DNA from: a virus | IMG/VR virus record: IMGVR_UViG_3300042564_003160 | Span: 1 to 31,205 of that record | Length of the DNA: 31,205 nt | Reading direction: 5' to 3' (one strand) | In this document: in pieces, positions 16,031 to 24,379 of the stretch | Position numbering within the stretch: the stretch's first letter is position 1 | How the letters are laid out: every line of letters begins with the position of its first letter | Program-made: the position numbers and the translations under genes | Notes under the pieces: model-generated | Told to the model about the DNA's origin: nothing | The model's input: only the letters and a program-made list of their open reading frames with translations | The model's database searches: none

Positions 16031-19000
16031 ATGGCAAGAAAAAGAATATACGAGTACGTATTCACACCAGGCACAGCAGGTCTAGGCACTGTACAAGTCC
16101 AGGATCGTATCAACCTGGAGGACTTCTTGGCCATATACGATACCACAACCAACACGTCAATATACAACTTTGGAGCACCCACACAAGGTGGCACAGTGAG
16201 TTTTAGCACAGGCACCATTGCTGGTTTGCCCACAGCCTATGCAGGCGTGACCACATTGACTTTGGACTTGGACACCAGCAGTTTGAGTGCCAACGATAAA
16301 CTGGCCATCTATGTGGAAGATCGCAACATCAACATGCAACCCTGGGAGTTTGGACTTGACGCCATTGGTCGTCAACGTGTGAGCAATCCAGAAAGTTTGA
16401 TTGACGCTGACTTTGAATATGGCCTGCAAAATACCAAATGGCAAAACGTCAGTACCATCAACAACATTCCTAGTTTCTACGAAGATGTTGGATCAGATCT
16501 AGTGTACAATACCAATGGTTATGTGTCATTGTTGGCCAGCACAAATTTATTGACCGCCAATAACGATACCAGTATCAATGTGGAAAATCAAGGGTCATCT
16601 CAATATCTCACCAACGACTATGCATTGATTATTAGTCAAACACAAGGCAATGCCACACCTTTTGTGAGCAATTATCTCACTGCTGATGTGAACAGTTCAG
16701 CAGAGCGTACATTTACTGTGGCATCAACCACTGGTATCACAGCATTGGACAATATTTTGCTGATTGGTCGACCCACCACAGGTGGTACCACTATTGCAAC
16801 AGCCAACATTACCAGCAACGCCACCACCACTGTGAACGTGGCCAATGCAGCAGCCATAAGTGCTTCTGCTGGCATTTATGTAATTGCCGAAACTGTTACT
16901 GCCAATGTGTACGAGGTCATGGCTGTGACCAGTGTGGGTGCCAATGCACTCACAGTGGTGCGTCAAAGCAATGGCACCAATTCTGGTGCAGCCAACATTG
17001 TAATTGGTGCCAACATCTATCCAGTCAGCACAATCGAAGTTGCCCAGGTACAAGAAGTCACAGACTCAACCACACTGCAACTGAACCGTGGTTGGTACAA
17101 TATCACAGCGGCCAATTCATACGCGACAGGAACAGTGTTTCAGCGACTGAGCAGCAACGTGGAATTGGTCAAAATGACCACTGTGAGCACAGCAGTCAAC
17201 GGTACACAAACCATCAGTCGCAGTCAATTCAACACCACAGCACTCACAACTGCAGGCATTGGATCACCCTTGATCCGCATGACCGGCATGTTCTACGGTG
17301 GTTCAAACACCATTCCCACAGTCACAGTCAACCTCACAGATTCTCCATTGGCAGCCAATGACTATGTTAGTACACAGAATACTTCATCAACCAATGCTGA
17401 AGGTATCAACATTGTGTTCTTGGGCGAGACCAATAACTTTGCCTACTATCCACGCCGATCAGTTGCAGTGGCTGCAGGCTATCCATTAAACACCACTGAC
17501 ACTTCCATACGTCAAGCATTTGCTTACACTGGCGCCGACTTTGACATTGTGAGCGTGGCCAGCGATGGGGCCAACCCCAGTACCATCACTGTGACCACAC
17601 TTTATGCTCATGGCCTGTTCCCAGGATGCCCAATCACTGTGGACATGACCGCAGGCACCAATGCTGAATATGCTGAAGGTTCATTCATTATCAATGCCAT
17701 TCCCAGCACAACCACATTCCAGTTCACTGCTAGAACAGGCGCTGTTGTGAGTGGCAGCCTGGCAGCCACTATCAATGTGCGAAGCAATGCTGTGTTCCAA
17801 TCAAGACCGTTTGATGGCGGTGTGCTCATGGGACCAGGCACCCCCACACGTGGTGCAAGTGCAACTCGTGTGACCAAAAAATATTTCCGCTATCAATCTG
17901 GTAAAGGCATATTGTTCAGCACAGGTACTGTGTTGGCTCCTACCTTGGACGTGGCCACAATCTCATCCAGTGGTACTGCTGTCAACAGCAATATCACAAT
18001 CACCACAGACCTTGAGCACGGGCTCAATGCCGGTGCTACTGTTACATTGAGTGGTGTTACCACATCAGGTTATGACGCCGCAGGATACATTGTCACAAGT
18101 ATCACCAGTGACACTGCATTTGTGGTACAAGCACAAGGCACATTGGGCAGCGCAACTCCTGTGTTGGGGCAACAACCACGTATCAATGTCACTGGCTGGC
18201 AGGGTGCAAGTATTCGTGCAGGGTTGTTTGATGATCAAAACGGATTGTTCTGGGAAAATAACGGCATCACAGTGAATGCAGTACAACGTTCAAGCACATT
18301 CCAAACAGCAGGCTTGGTCAACGTCAGCGTTGGCTCCAATCTTGTGACTGGTGATGGCAACTGCCGTTTCCAAGATCAACTGAATGTGGGCGACGTTGTG
18401 GTGATCCGAGGTATGACACACAGTGTGGCGTCAATCACCAACAACAACAGAATGACAGTGGTGCCCACATTCCGTGGCGTTTCCAATCAAACTCGTGTGA
18501 AAATGACCTTGCGCAACGAAATTCGTGTGCGTCAGGCAGACTTCAACATTGATCCACTCAACGGCACAGGTGCTTCAGGCTTCACACTTGATGCCAGCAA
18601 GATGCAGATGTATGCCTTGGAATATTCCTGGTACGGTGCTGGTACAGTTATCTGGATGTTGCGTGGACAAAATGGTCAGTTCAACTGGGCACACAGACGT
18701 CCCAACAACAACTTGAACAATGAAGCATACATGCGTTCAGGTAACTTGCCTGCACGTTATGAAGCCATCAACGAAACTCCGGTGAACTCATTGAACGGTG
18801 CAATTACAGACATTCAAACCACAATCACATTGCGGGACGCCACAGACTACCCTCCAGCATCAGTGACATATCCTGCGTATGTGATGATTGACAGTGAAGT
18901 CATAAAGTATTCAGGCAAAGCAGGCAATGACCTAACTGGTTGTACACGTGCCGCAACATTTACACAGTGGGCCGAAGGGCAAAGTCGCAGTTATACCAGT

Positions 19001-19987
19001 AGTGCAGCCGCAAGTCATGCGGACAATTCAGGTGTGATATTGATTTCAAATACCTGTGTGCCGCTGGTAAGTCACTGGGGCAGTGCGGTTATCATGGACG
19101 GTAACTTCAACGGTGACGAAGGCTTCTCATTTGCCTATAACCGTAGCAACTATGGTTTGCCAGCCACAACTGGTGCCAGCCAGACTGCATTCTTGATGCG
19201 CCTGGCGCCCAGCGTTTCAAACAGCATCATTGGGGATCTAGGTCAACGTGACCTGATCAATCGTGCGCAGTTGACCTTGGACACGCTGACAGTGAATATC
19301 AGTGCAGGACGATACTTGATCACGGGTATTTTGAATCCCAATAACATTGACTCAGCCAACACTACTTGGGCTGGACTGAACAATGCTGGTGGTGGTTTCC
19401 AACCCAGCTTTACACAGTTTGCCGTTGCTCCTCGATACTCAGACGAAACCACAGGTGGTGTACAGGCTGCTCCGTTGAACACAGTGGGCGGTTTTACTCG
19501 TTCAGGAACTATGGTAAGTTCTAGTCGACTTAAAACTTTTGCCAATTTAACTCCCACCATAGTATCAAGTTCAGGTTCAGGTGCCAACTTGACTGTGCAG
19601 TTGCAGGCATTGAAAACAACTTATTCAACCACTACCACAAGTATCAGTGTGCAAAATCCTGGCACAGGATATGCTGTGGGTGATACCTTGAAGATTCTTG
19701 GTAATGCCCTAGGTGGATCAAATACAACTAATGATTTGTTTTTGACAGTGACTGCGGTGGATGCAGACATCACTGGTGGTGAACGATTGTTTGCCATCCC
19801 AATTCAAGGAACAGGTATTAACACATTGAACTTGGCGCAGATCAAGCAGATTGGACAAAGTTCAATTCCAGGAACAGGCACATATCCCAATGGACCAGAA
19901 GTACTGGCTGTGGTGATTACTGCGTTGAGCACAGTGACAAACCCAGTGGGTGAGATTCAGTTGAGTTTTCAAGAAAGCCAGGCCTAA
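16031..19987 (+). CDS. Very large virion structural protein (1318 aa)
   Basis: A long beta-rich protein without enzyme motifs. The N-terminus (RIYEYVFTPGTAGLGTVQVQDRINLEDFLAIYDTTTNTSIYNF) and QPWEFGLDAIGRQRVSNPESLIDADFEYGLQ (~110-140) match what I remember of large structural proteins of marine T4-like and jumbo phages. The middle repeats Ig-like units (PSTITVTTLYAHGLFPGCPI; NITITTDLEHGLNAGATVTL). A conserved core follows: FQSRPFDGGVLM, KKYFRYQSGKGI (~618), AGLFDDQNGLFWE (~733) and MQMYALEYSWYGAGTVIW (~858) with AYMRSGNLPARYEA. Near the C-terminus NPGTGYAVGDTLKI...GGSNTTNDLFLTV is a fibre-type module. A tail or baseplate location is likely; the exact T4 counterpart is not clear. GGAG (16019-16022) is eight bases before the start. 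Its stop overlaps the convergent Nudix gene's stop. Confidence 0.7.
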   Translation: MARKRIYEYVFTPGTAGLGTVQVQDRINLEDFLAIYDTTTNTSIYNFGAPTQGGTVSFSTGTIAGLPTAYAGVTTLTLDLDTSSLSANDKLAIYVEDRNINMQPWEFGLDAIGRQRVSNPESLIDADFEYGLQNTKWQNVSTINNIPSFYEDVGSDLVYNTNGYVSLLASTNLLTANNDTSINVENQGSSQYLTNDYALIISQTQGNATPFVSNYLTADVNSSAERTFTVASTTGITALDNILLIGRPTTGGTTIATANITSNATTTVNVANAAAISASAGIYVIAETVTANVYEVMAVTSVGANALTVVRQSNGTNSGAANIVIGANIYPVSTIEVAQVQEVTDSTTLQLNRGWYNITAANSYATGTVFQRLSSNVELVKMTTVSTAVNGTQTISRSQFNTTALTTAGIGSPLIRMTGMFYGGSNTIPTVTVNLTDSPLAANDYVSTQNTSSTNAEGINIVFLGETNNFAYYPRRSVAVAAGYPLNTTDTSIRQAFAYTGADFDIVSVASDGANPSTITVTTLYAHGLFPGCPITVDMTAGTNAEYAEGSFIINAIPSTTTFQFTARTGAVVSGSLAATINVRSNAVFQSRPFDGGVLMGPGTPTRGASATRVTKKYFRYQSGKGILFSTGTVLAPTLDVATISSSGTAVNSNITITTDLEHGLNAGATVTLSGVTTSGYDAAGYIVTSITSDTAFVVQAQGTLGSATPVLGQQPRINVTGWQGASIRAGLFDDQNGLFWENNGITVNAVQRSSTFQTAGLVNVSVGSNLVTGDGNCRFQDQLNVGDVVVIRGMTHSVASITNNNRMTVVPTFRGVSNQTRVKMTLRNEIRVRQADFNIDPLNGTGASGFTLDASKMQMYALEYSWYGAGTVIWMLRGQNGQFNWAHRRPNNNLNNEAYMRSGNLPARYEAINETPVNSLNGAITDIQTTITLRDATDYPPASVTYPAYVMIDSEVIKYSGKAGNDLTGCTRAATFTQWAEGQSRSYTSSAAASHADNSGVILISNTCVPLVSHWGSAVIMDGNFNGDEGFSFAYNRSNYGLPATTGASQTAFLMRLAPSVSNSIIGDLGQRDLINRAQLTLDTLTVNISAGRYLITGILNPNNIDSANTTWAGLNNAGGGFQPSFTQFAVAPRYSDETTGGVQAAPLNTVGGFTRSGTMVSSSRLKTFANLTPTIVSSSGSGANLTVQLQALKTTYSTTTTSISVQNPGTGYAVGDTLKILGNALGGSNTTNDLFLTVTAVDADITGGERLFAIPIQGTGINTLNLAQIKQIGQSSIPGTGTYPNGPEVLAVVITALSTVTNPVGEIQLSFQESQA

Positions 19988-20409
19988 GAACTGGCAGCAA
20001 GATAGCGCTCTACAGTGTCTATCTTGCTTTGCACTGCCTCAATGTTCACAGTTGACCACAAGCCAGGATGCATGGGTCTGGGCCATTGACCACGATCAAT
20101 CCAGGCATAGCCCATGTGTTCGTCATTTAACACAGGCACAAACTCATCTGCTACCACACACACCCAGGTGTTGTATTCAAATTGACCATCTGATGATGTG
20201 AATTTTTCCAAGGGAACCAGGCGTTGATACTCGGGCATACTGCCCAATTCTTCAATGCACTCACGTTCCATTGCACCCAGCAGTGTTTCACCTGTTTCTA
20301 CCTTGCCGCCTGGCAGTCCCCAGGATCCAGGATGTCGTGTGTCATTGCGTAGCAAGTATAGATAACGTCCTGTGGCACTGCTACGAAACCAAACTCCCAC
20401 GGCTTTCAC
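19984..20409 (-). CDS. Nudix hydrolase
   Basis: A 141-aa protein with a complete Nudix box at residues 35-57: G-x5-E41-x7-R49-E50-C-I-E53-E54-L-G56, fitting G-x5-E-x7-REUxEExGU. Such enzymes hydrolyse nucleoside diphosphates linked to another moiety (oxidised dNTPs, NDP-sugars, ADP-ribose, capped RNA); the substrate cannot be read from the sequence. The frame is open to 20478, but I choose GTG at 20409. It overlaps the gp15-like stop as GTGA, has GGAGG eight bases upstream, and begins directly with the first beta strand (KAVGVWFRS). The gene is thus translationally coupled to a tail gene, an unusual place for nucleotide metabolism. It converges with the 1318-aa gene with overlapping stops and no terminator. 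Confidence 0.88.
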   Translation of the reverse strand: MKAVGVWFRSSATGRYLYLLRNDTRHPGSWGLPGGKVETGETLLGAMERECIEELGSMPEYQRLVPLEKFTSSDGQFEYNTWVCVVADEFVPVLNDEHMGYAWIDRGQWPRPMHPGLWSTVNIEAVQSKIDTVERYLAASS

Positions 20410-21809
20410 AGCACAATCCTCCAGGTACCTCCTGGATATGCACCTTGATAGCTCTTGACCCAGGCATCGCCTACCCACTTGTATTGAATACCTGTGGTGA
20501 TGTTTGTGACATATTGAATATTGTTGGGTTCTGTGGCAGCACGGAACACCACACGCCAGTAGTTGTTTGAGTACTCGACGATGTCATTGGCCTGTGCCAC
20601 AAGACCGCGACCATTGGCACCTGTCCAGGCAGATGCTGGATTGGGATTGTTCAGCGATCCTGTGTCTTCTGTGAGTAAATAACGTTGCCCCTCCAATGCA
20701 GAATCCAATCCATCGCCAGGACCTGACGTCAGTGGATTGATCACAGCGTCAATGGGATCTAGGGTGTTTTGTGGAGTGGTGTCAATGTCCACATCAAACA
20801 ACAAAAATCTGTCATCGTTGGGATCTAGTGCAATGGTACCTACAACTTCAGTTTCGTCTGGCTGTATCAAACGTATTTGACTGATACCAGGACGTAGCGA
20901 ACCGTACAAGTCAATCACTGCTGGCCACAGCAGGTTTGAGTCAGGCACAATTTCTGTGGGGGTAACAGTATCATTACTGGGTTCTTGTGAAAGATATTTT
21001 TGTTGCAAACATTGCAGTTTGTTGCCAATCAACACAACAGCCCAGTTGAATGGGGTGATAACTTGTCTTGTACCCATCAACAGGTCCTCGTTGTCAATGG
21101 CATTGTTCAAGTCGCCTTGTGCATCGTACATTGAGGCAATCACACGTTCGATCACACCCAGTTTCAACACTTTGGCCGGAGGCGATATCCAGATTGGCAT
21201 GCTGAATTGCAGTGTGGCAATGTCAATGGGATTTTCTGTGCCAATTGGTACTGTGCGGCTTGACCAGGTGGTACGATCCAGGTACATCACACTCAAACTG
21301 GTCCAGTCAATGTAGTTGTCTGTGCTTTGAATTTCCAAACTGGGATTGAACAAGGTGAGCACCTGTTCCAACAACTGCAACTTTTGATTGGTGTTGGACG
21401 TCCAGATGTCCAGGTTGATGGTGAGTTTGAATGGTACAGGCATCAATCTCTCAATGGTGAATGCGTTGCCCTGTGTGGTCTCGTAAGTTTCTGTAGAAGG
21501 GTTATAGGTTTGTTGACGCACGTTGATTCTACTTACAAAATAAGGATCCTGCATGCGGCTTTGTTCATAGTCTAGGCCAGTGATGTAAAATGTCATCAGC
21601 GGAGTTGACGGCAAACTGTTGCGACTGTTTTCCTGCAAGATGGTTTGTGCATTGCGAGTGGCATCACCGTACCGCACAGGCACACGTATCAATGCGGCAG
21701 CATTAACACCGTCGTTTTCATTGGCATACTCTACTTGAAAGCCTGAAAAGATTCTTGTGAACTGCAACAAGAATCTGCGTATCTGTTCGTCATAAAAAAA
21801 TTGTTGCAT
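20406..21809 (-). CDS. Tail sheath terminator/stabiliser, gp15-like
   Basis: A 467-aa protein. The first ~240 residues fit the T4 gp15 (proximal tail sheath stabilisation) family: an FFYDEQIRRFLLQFTRIFSGFQV opening, IRVPVRYGD (~41-49), PLMTFYITGLDYEQSR (~70-85), then MPVPFKLTINLDIWTSN and QLLEQVLTLFNP (~130-155), ending with IATLQFSMPIWISPP (~202-216). T4 gp15 is 272 aa and caps the tail tube and sheath at the neck junction. Here ~200 extra C-terminal residues follow, with a repeat-like segment (SNNYWRVVF; YKWVGDAWVKSY) similar to small virion-decoration modules. The start overlaps the previous gene's stop (TAATG), with CAGGA upstream. It is in the same operon as the gp14-like gene, matching T4 order 14-15, but on the minus strand. 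Confidence 0.84.
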   Translation of the reverse strand: MQQFFYDEQIRRFLLQFTRIFSGFQVEYANENDGVNAAALIRVPVRYGDATRNAQTILQENSRNSLPSTPLMTFYITGLDYEQSRMQDPYFVSRINVRQQTYNPSTETYETTQGNAFTIERLMPVPFKLTINLDIWTSNTNQKLQLLEQVLTLFNPSLEIQSTDNYIDWTSLSVMYLDRTTWSSRTVPIGTENPIDIATLQFSMPIWISPPAKVLKLGVIERVIASMYDAQGDLNNAIDNEDLLMGTRQVITPFNWAVVLIGNKLQCLQQKYLSQEPSNDTVTPTEIVPDSNLLWPAVIDLYGSLRPGISQIRLIQPDETEVVGTIALDPNDDRFLLFDVDIDTTPQNTLDPIDAVINPLTSGPGDGLDSALEGQRYLLTEDTGSLNNPNPASAWTGANGRGLVAQANDIVEYSNNYWRVVFRAATEPNNIQYVTNITTGIQYKWVGDAWVKSYQGAYPGGTWRIVL

Positions 21810-23149
21810 TATGTTCCTGGCGGTAAGAAGCCACCTTGATCACCATTGTCTGCTCGGGGACGAAGAATTTCGCTCAAACTCTGACGACTTGGAATGTTGC
21901 CCAAGTCTTTGGTATTGACAGTAGCAGTGTTATTTACGAAGCCGCTGCGCAGTGTTTTATTTGTTGGACCATTGTTGAGATTGGTTCTGACTTTGTCGTC
22001 AACTTTGACCCAACGTACACCATCATAACGGAACAAGCGATTGGGTTTGTAGTCCAGGCGTAGCACATAAGCACCTGTGACAGGATTTGGCGGAAAGTTC
22101 ACAGCAGGAGTAACTGGCAAACCATTGGGTGCAGCACCGCCGCCAGTGAGGTACCCTGAGGCATAGCCTTCGCCTGTGGGTGTGGTGCTCATGCCGCCTT
22201 GTGTACCATCTACAGTGAGACTTTCGTCAGCAGTCAAACTGGTGGGATTAGCAGGTGTACCGGTGGGGGTAGTGGGCTCAATGTAGAACGTGGTATTGTC
22301 ATAGCCCGACAACGGAACTTCTGCATCTGCTTGTGCCAAGATGGCATCATTGATTTCGTAGTCTTTTTCACGAGTGCCTTGTACGTCACTGATGGTGTTT
22401 GGTGTATACTCTTGCCAGAAAGTAGCATTGGTGATATCAGTATCAGCAGGCACATTGCTTTGTGCTTGATAGTAGGTATCACCGTAGTTCACAACGGTAC
22501 CAGTGGGATAAAAGTTGCCTGGATCCCAGATGTTTTCTTGCACAAATGGTTTGTTGGTAATAGTGTTAAACTCTTGTTGATCTTTCATGGGCGTACATTT
22601 TACACGCCACAAGTGCGGCAACCAAGTTACTGAAAATCCTTCGCTGGCAAAGTCTGCGTCCTGGATCACATAGTATCTGGGCAGTGCCCGTGGTATGTTT
22701 TGATTCAGCGGATGATAATCTGTTAGGTTTGGAATCTCTATCACATCACCGTTCATGAGCTTGCGACCAAATGTGTCAATCATGGTGTTGTAGTGAAAGG
22801 TCATGAATATGGTGTCGTTGTTTAAGAACAACCCAAATTGTGTTAAATCAAAGTCCACATCCTGTGTGTTGTATACACCGCGCATGACATACACATCAGG
22901 ATCATATATTCTATCACGGTTTTCTAGCAACAGCAAATCTTGAATATTCAGCACATCCACATCTGCGTATGTGGGTTGAGTGGCATCAAAGTTGCCACTC
23001 AAGGCCGAATCATTACCTCCCGCTTGCGGTCCCATGTAACGGTGAATGTAGATGTCAAGGCCACCAACAGTGTACATTTCACGTATGGTGCGGTCCAGAA
23101 ATTGATAGTCTCTGGTGCGATTTGGGCGGTATAAACTTAGGCGGGGCAT
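21809..23149 (-). CDS. Neck protein, tentatively gp14-like
   Basis: A 446-aa protein starting MPRLSLYRPNRTRDYQFLDR and followed by IREMYTVGGLDIYIHRYMGP (~22-41). A central conserved-looking block runs from DPDVYVMRGVYNTQDVDFDL (~82) through FGLFLNNDTIFMTFHYN to NGDVIEIPNLTD (~135) and ends in LPHLWRVKC (~185). I recall this block in neck or tail-completion proteins of aquatic T4-like phages. The N-terminal G-x-D-x-Y pattern and a later GD-x-I-x-x-P motif fit T4 gp14, and the gene sits directly upstream of gp15 as gp14 does in T4. The C-terminal half is low-complexity and P/G/T-rich, with a short domain near FRYDGVRWVKVDD. Assignment is by order plus motifs, so moderate. The ATG lies four bases after a TATAAATA on this strand, with no room for a Shine-Dalgarno. 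Confidence 0.5.
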   Translation of the reverse strand: MPRLSLYRPNRTRDYQFLDRTIREMYTVGGLDIYIHRYMGPQAGGNDSALSGNFDATQPTYADVDVLNIQDLLLLENRDRIYDPDVYVMRGVYNTQDVDFDLTQFGLFLNNDTIFMTFHYNTMIDTFGRKLMNGDVIEIPNLTDYHPLNQNIPRALPRYYVIQDADFASEGFSVTWLPHLWRVKCTPMKDQQEFNTITNKPFVQENIWDPGNFYPTGTVVNYGDTYYQAQSNVPADTDITNATFWQEYTPNTISDVQGTREKDYEINDAILAQADAEVPLSGYDNTTFYIEPTTPTGTPANPTSLTADESLTVDGTQGGMSTTPTGEGYASGYLTGGGAAPNGLPVTPAVNFPPNPVTGAYVLRLDYKPNRLFRYDGVRWVKVDDKVRTNLNNGPTNKTLRSGFVNNTATVNTKDLGNIPSRQSLSEILRPRADNGDQGGFLPPGT

Positions 23150-23153
23150 GGTA

Positions 23154-23161
23154 TATTTATA
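23154..23161 (-). promoter_or_regulatory. T4-type late promoter, exact TATAAATA, for the minus-strand neck operon
   Basis: Minus-strand TATAAATA ends only four bases before the ATG at 23149. By T4 spacing (last A at -6) the start site would fall at or within a base of the start codon, predicting a leaderless or nearly leaderless mRNA. It is the only promoter candidate I see for the gp14/gp15/Nudix operon. Confidence 0.72.
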
Positions 23162-23187
23162 GTACTTTGGGTTTACCTTTTCTGGGG

Positions 23188-23216
23188 TTGACCAATAAAT
23201 CCAATTCTGCTATAAT
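23188..23216 (+). promoter_or_regulatory. Near-consensus sigma70 promoter with extended -10
   Basis: TTGACC (23188-23193), exactly 17 bases, then TATAAT (23211-23216) preceded by TGC, an extended -10 (TGCTATAAT). The start is predicted near 23223, followed by the Shine-Dalgarno AGGAG (23233-23237) five bases before the ATG at 23243. It is the strongest host-type promoter in the window and implies early expression of the downstream operon. Confidence 0.85.
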
Positions 23217-23242
23217 TACGTATAAATTCACCAGGAGCCCAC

Positions 23243-24379
23243 ATGAACGCCACACGAATAGTTGTCAAGCCATTGAATCCCCGCAGTCCTGATACCAAAT
23301 ACACAGGGTTGGAACCTGCATGGCGTGTGCAACCCACAGACGATCGCACCAGCCAACTGAGTGCTGCCTTTAGCTGGTACAATTACTTTTATGGCAAAAA
23401 GGATGCCCGTGAAATGCTGGTGGCATACTTGGAACACAATGGCCGCAAAGCAGATGTTCGTGCGCTAAAAGGTGTGCCAGATTCAGCAATTCGATTGACC
23501 ACTGCATGGCTGTGCCGCATGAGCATGGTAGGACTGGAACTCACAGACACTGAGACAGTTCGGTTAGAAGGCTATATACAAGAAATATTAACTGCACGTG
23601 AACCCGAAGTGGTGGTAGCAGAAGCCGCACCTGTTGCGGCCAAGCCCAACATTCAAGACCGGTTGCGTGAAAAGGTCAGCGAGTGTGCTGGTGAACTGGA
23701 TGGCATGTTTGATGAGTTTGTGACAGCAGGCGCCAAAATGTCAGCAGACTACAAGCCAATCATGGTGATCCGTGGCCTAAATGTAGCACCTCAAATGATT
23801 TCAGATATTGCTAATATTTGGAAAACTAAACTTGCAGAATTTGAAACAGTGATTGAGGGCAAGGATGCACAGTTGGTTGAGGGTTACGGCAACTTCAGCA
23901 AGATCCAAATGCGTAATCTTGTGAAGTTCTGCGAAGCAGTGATAAATGACTGTGGTGCTTATGTGCAGATCAAGAAAGTGGAACGCAAGCCACGCAAGGT
24001 CAAATCAGTGCCACCTGAGAAACGTGCCGCCAAGTTCAAAGTGTTAATGGACTTTGCTGAGCTCAAGCTCAAAGGTTTGCCAGCCGCAAGTCTTGTGGAC
24101 AAAGCCGAAGCCTGGTTATATGACACCAAAAAGCGCAAGTTGATTCACCTGGTGGCTGACAGTCACACACAGGCATTCACTGTGAAGTCAAACAGCATCA
24201 TTGGTTTTAGCACCATTGAGACCATGCAAAAAACTGTGCGCAAGCCAGCAGATGTTGTAAAGTCTGTGCAAGCCGCAGGCAAGCCGGCAGCACGTAAGAT
24301 CTACAAAGATCTTACCACAACTGAAACCCCGTTCAATGGACGCGGAACTGAAAACTTGGTCATACTTAAAGCCTGGTAA
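23243..24379 (+). CDS. Conserved hypothetical protein, early-expressed
   Basis: A 378-aa soluble protein I cannot assign to a function. The N-terminus (TRIVVKPLNPRSPDTKY, QPTDDRTSQLSAAFSWYNYFYGKKDAREMLVAYLE) is helical and aromatic. After an A/P/V-rich linker (~125-140) comes a mostly helical, lysine-rich region (VERKPRKVKSVPPEKRAAKFKVLMDF near 250-275). It ends with KAEAWLYDTKKRKLIHLVAD, a short beta section, and a tail of the form KIYKDLTTTETPFNGRGTENLVILKAW. The basic central part would suit nucleic-acid binding, but no motif proves it. I remember similar proteins of unknown role in aquatic T4-like phages. Expression signals are excellent: a sigma70 promoter, AGGAG, then ATG. The stop overlaps the next start (TAATG), so the two are a coupled pair. 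Confidence 0.75.
   Translation: MNATRIVVKPLNPRSPDTKYTGLEPAWRVQPTDDRTSQLSAAFSWYNYFYGKKDAREMLVAYLEHNGRKADVRALKGVPDSAIRLTTAWLCRMSMVGLELTDTETVRLEGYIQEILTAREPEVVVAEAAPVAAKPNIQDRLREKVSECAGELDGMFDEFVTAGAKMSADYKPIMVIRGLNVAPQMISDIANIWKTKLAEFETVIEGKDAQLVEGYGNFSKIQMRNLVKFCEAVINDCGAYVQIKKVERKPRKVKSVPPEKRAAKFKVLMDFAELKLKGLPAASLVDKAEAWLYDTKKRKLIHLVADSHTQAFTVKSNSIIGFSTIETMQKTVRKPADVVKSVQAAGKPAARKIYKDLTTTETPFNGRGTENLVILKAW

Noticed and set aside
20410-20478. Upstream start for the Nudix gene, 23 codons earlier
   Set aside because: It would overlap the gp15-like gene by about 70 bases with Cys/Arg-rich sequence not typical of the family; GTG at 20409 has GGAGG and a GTGA coupling.
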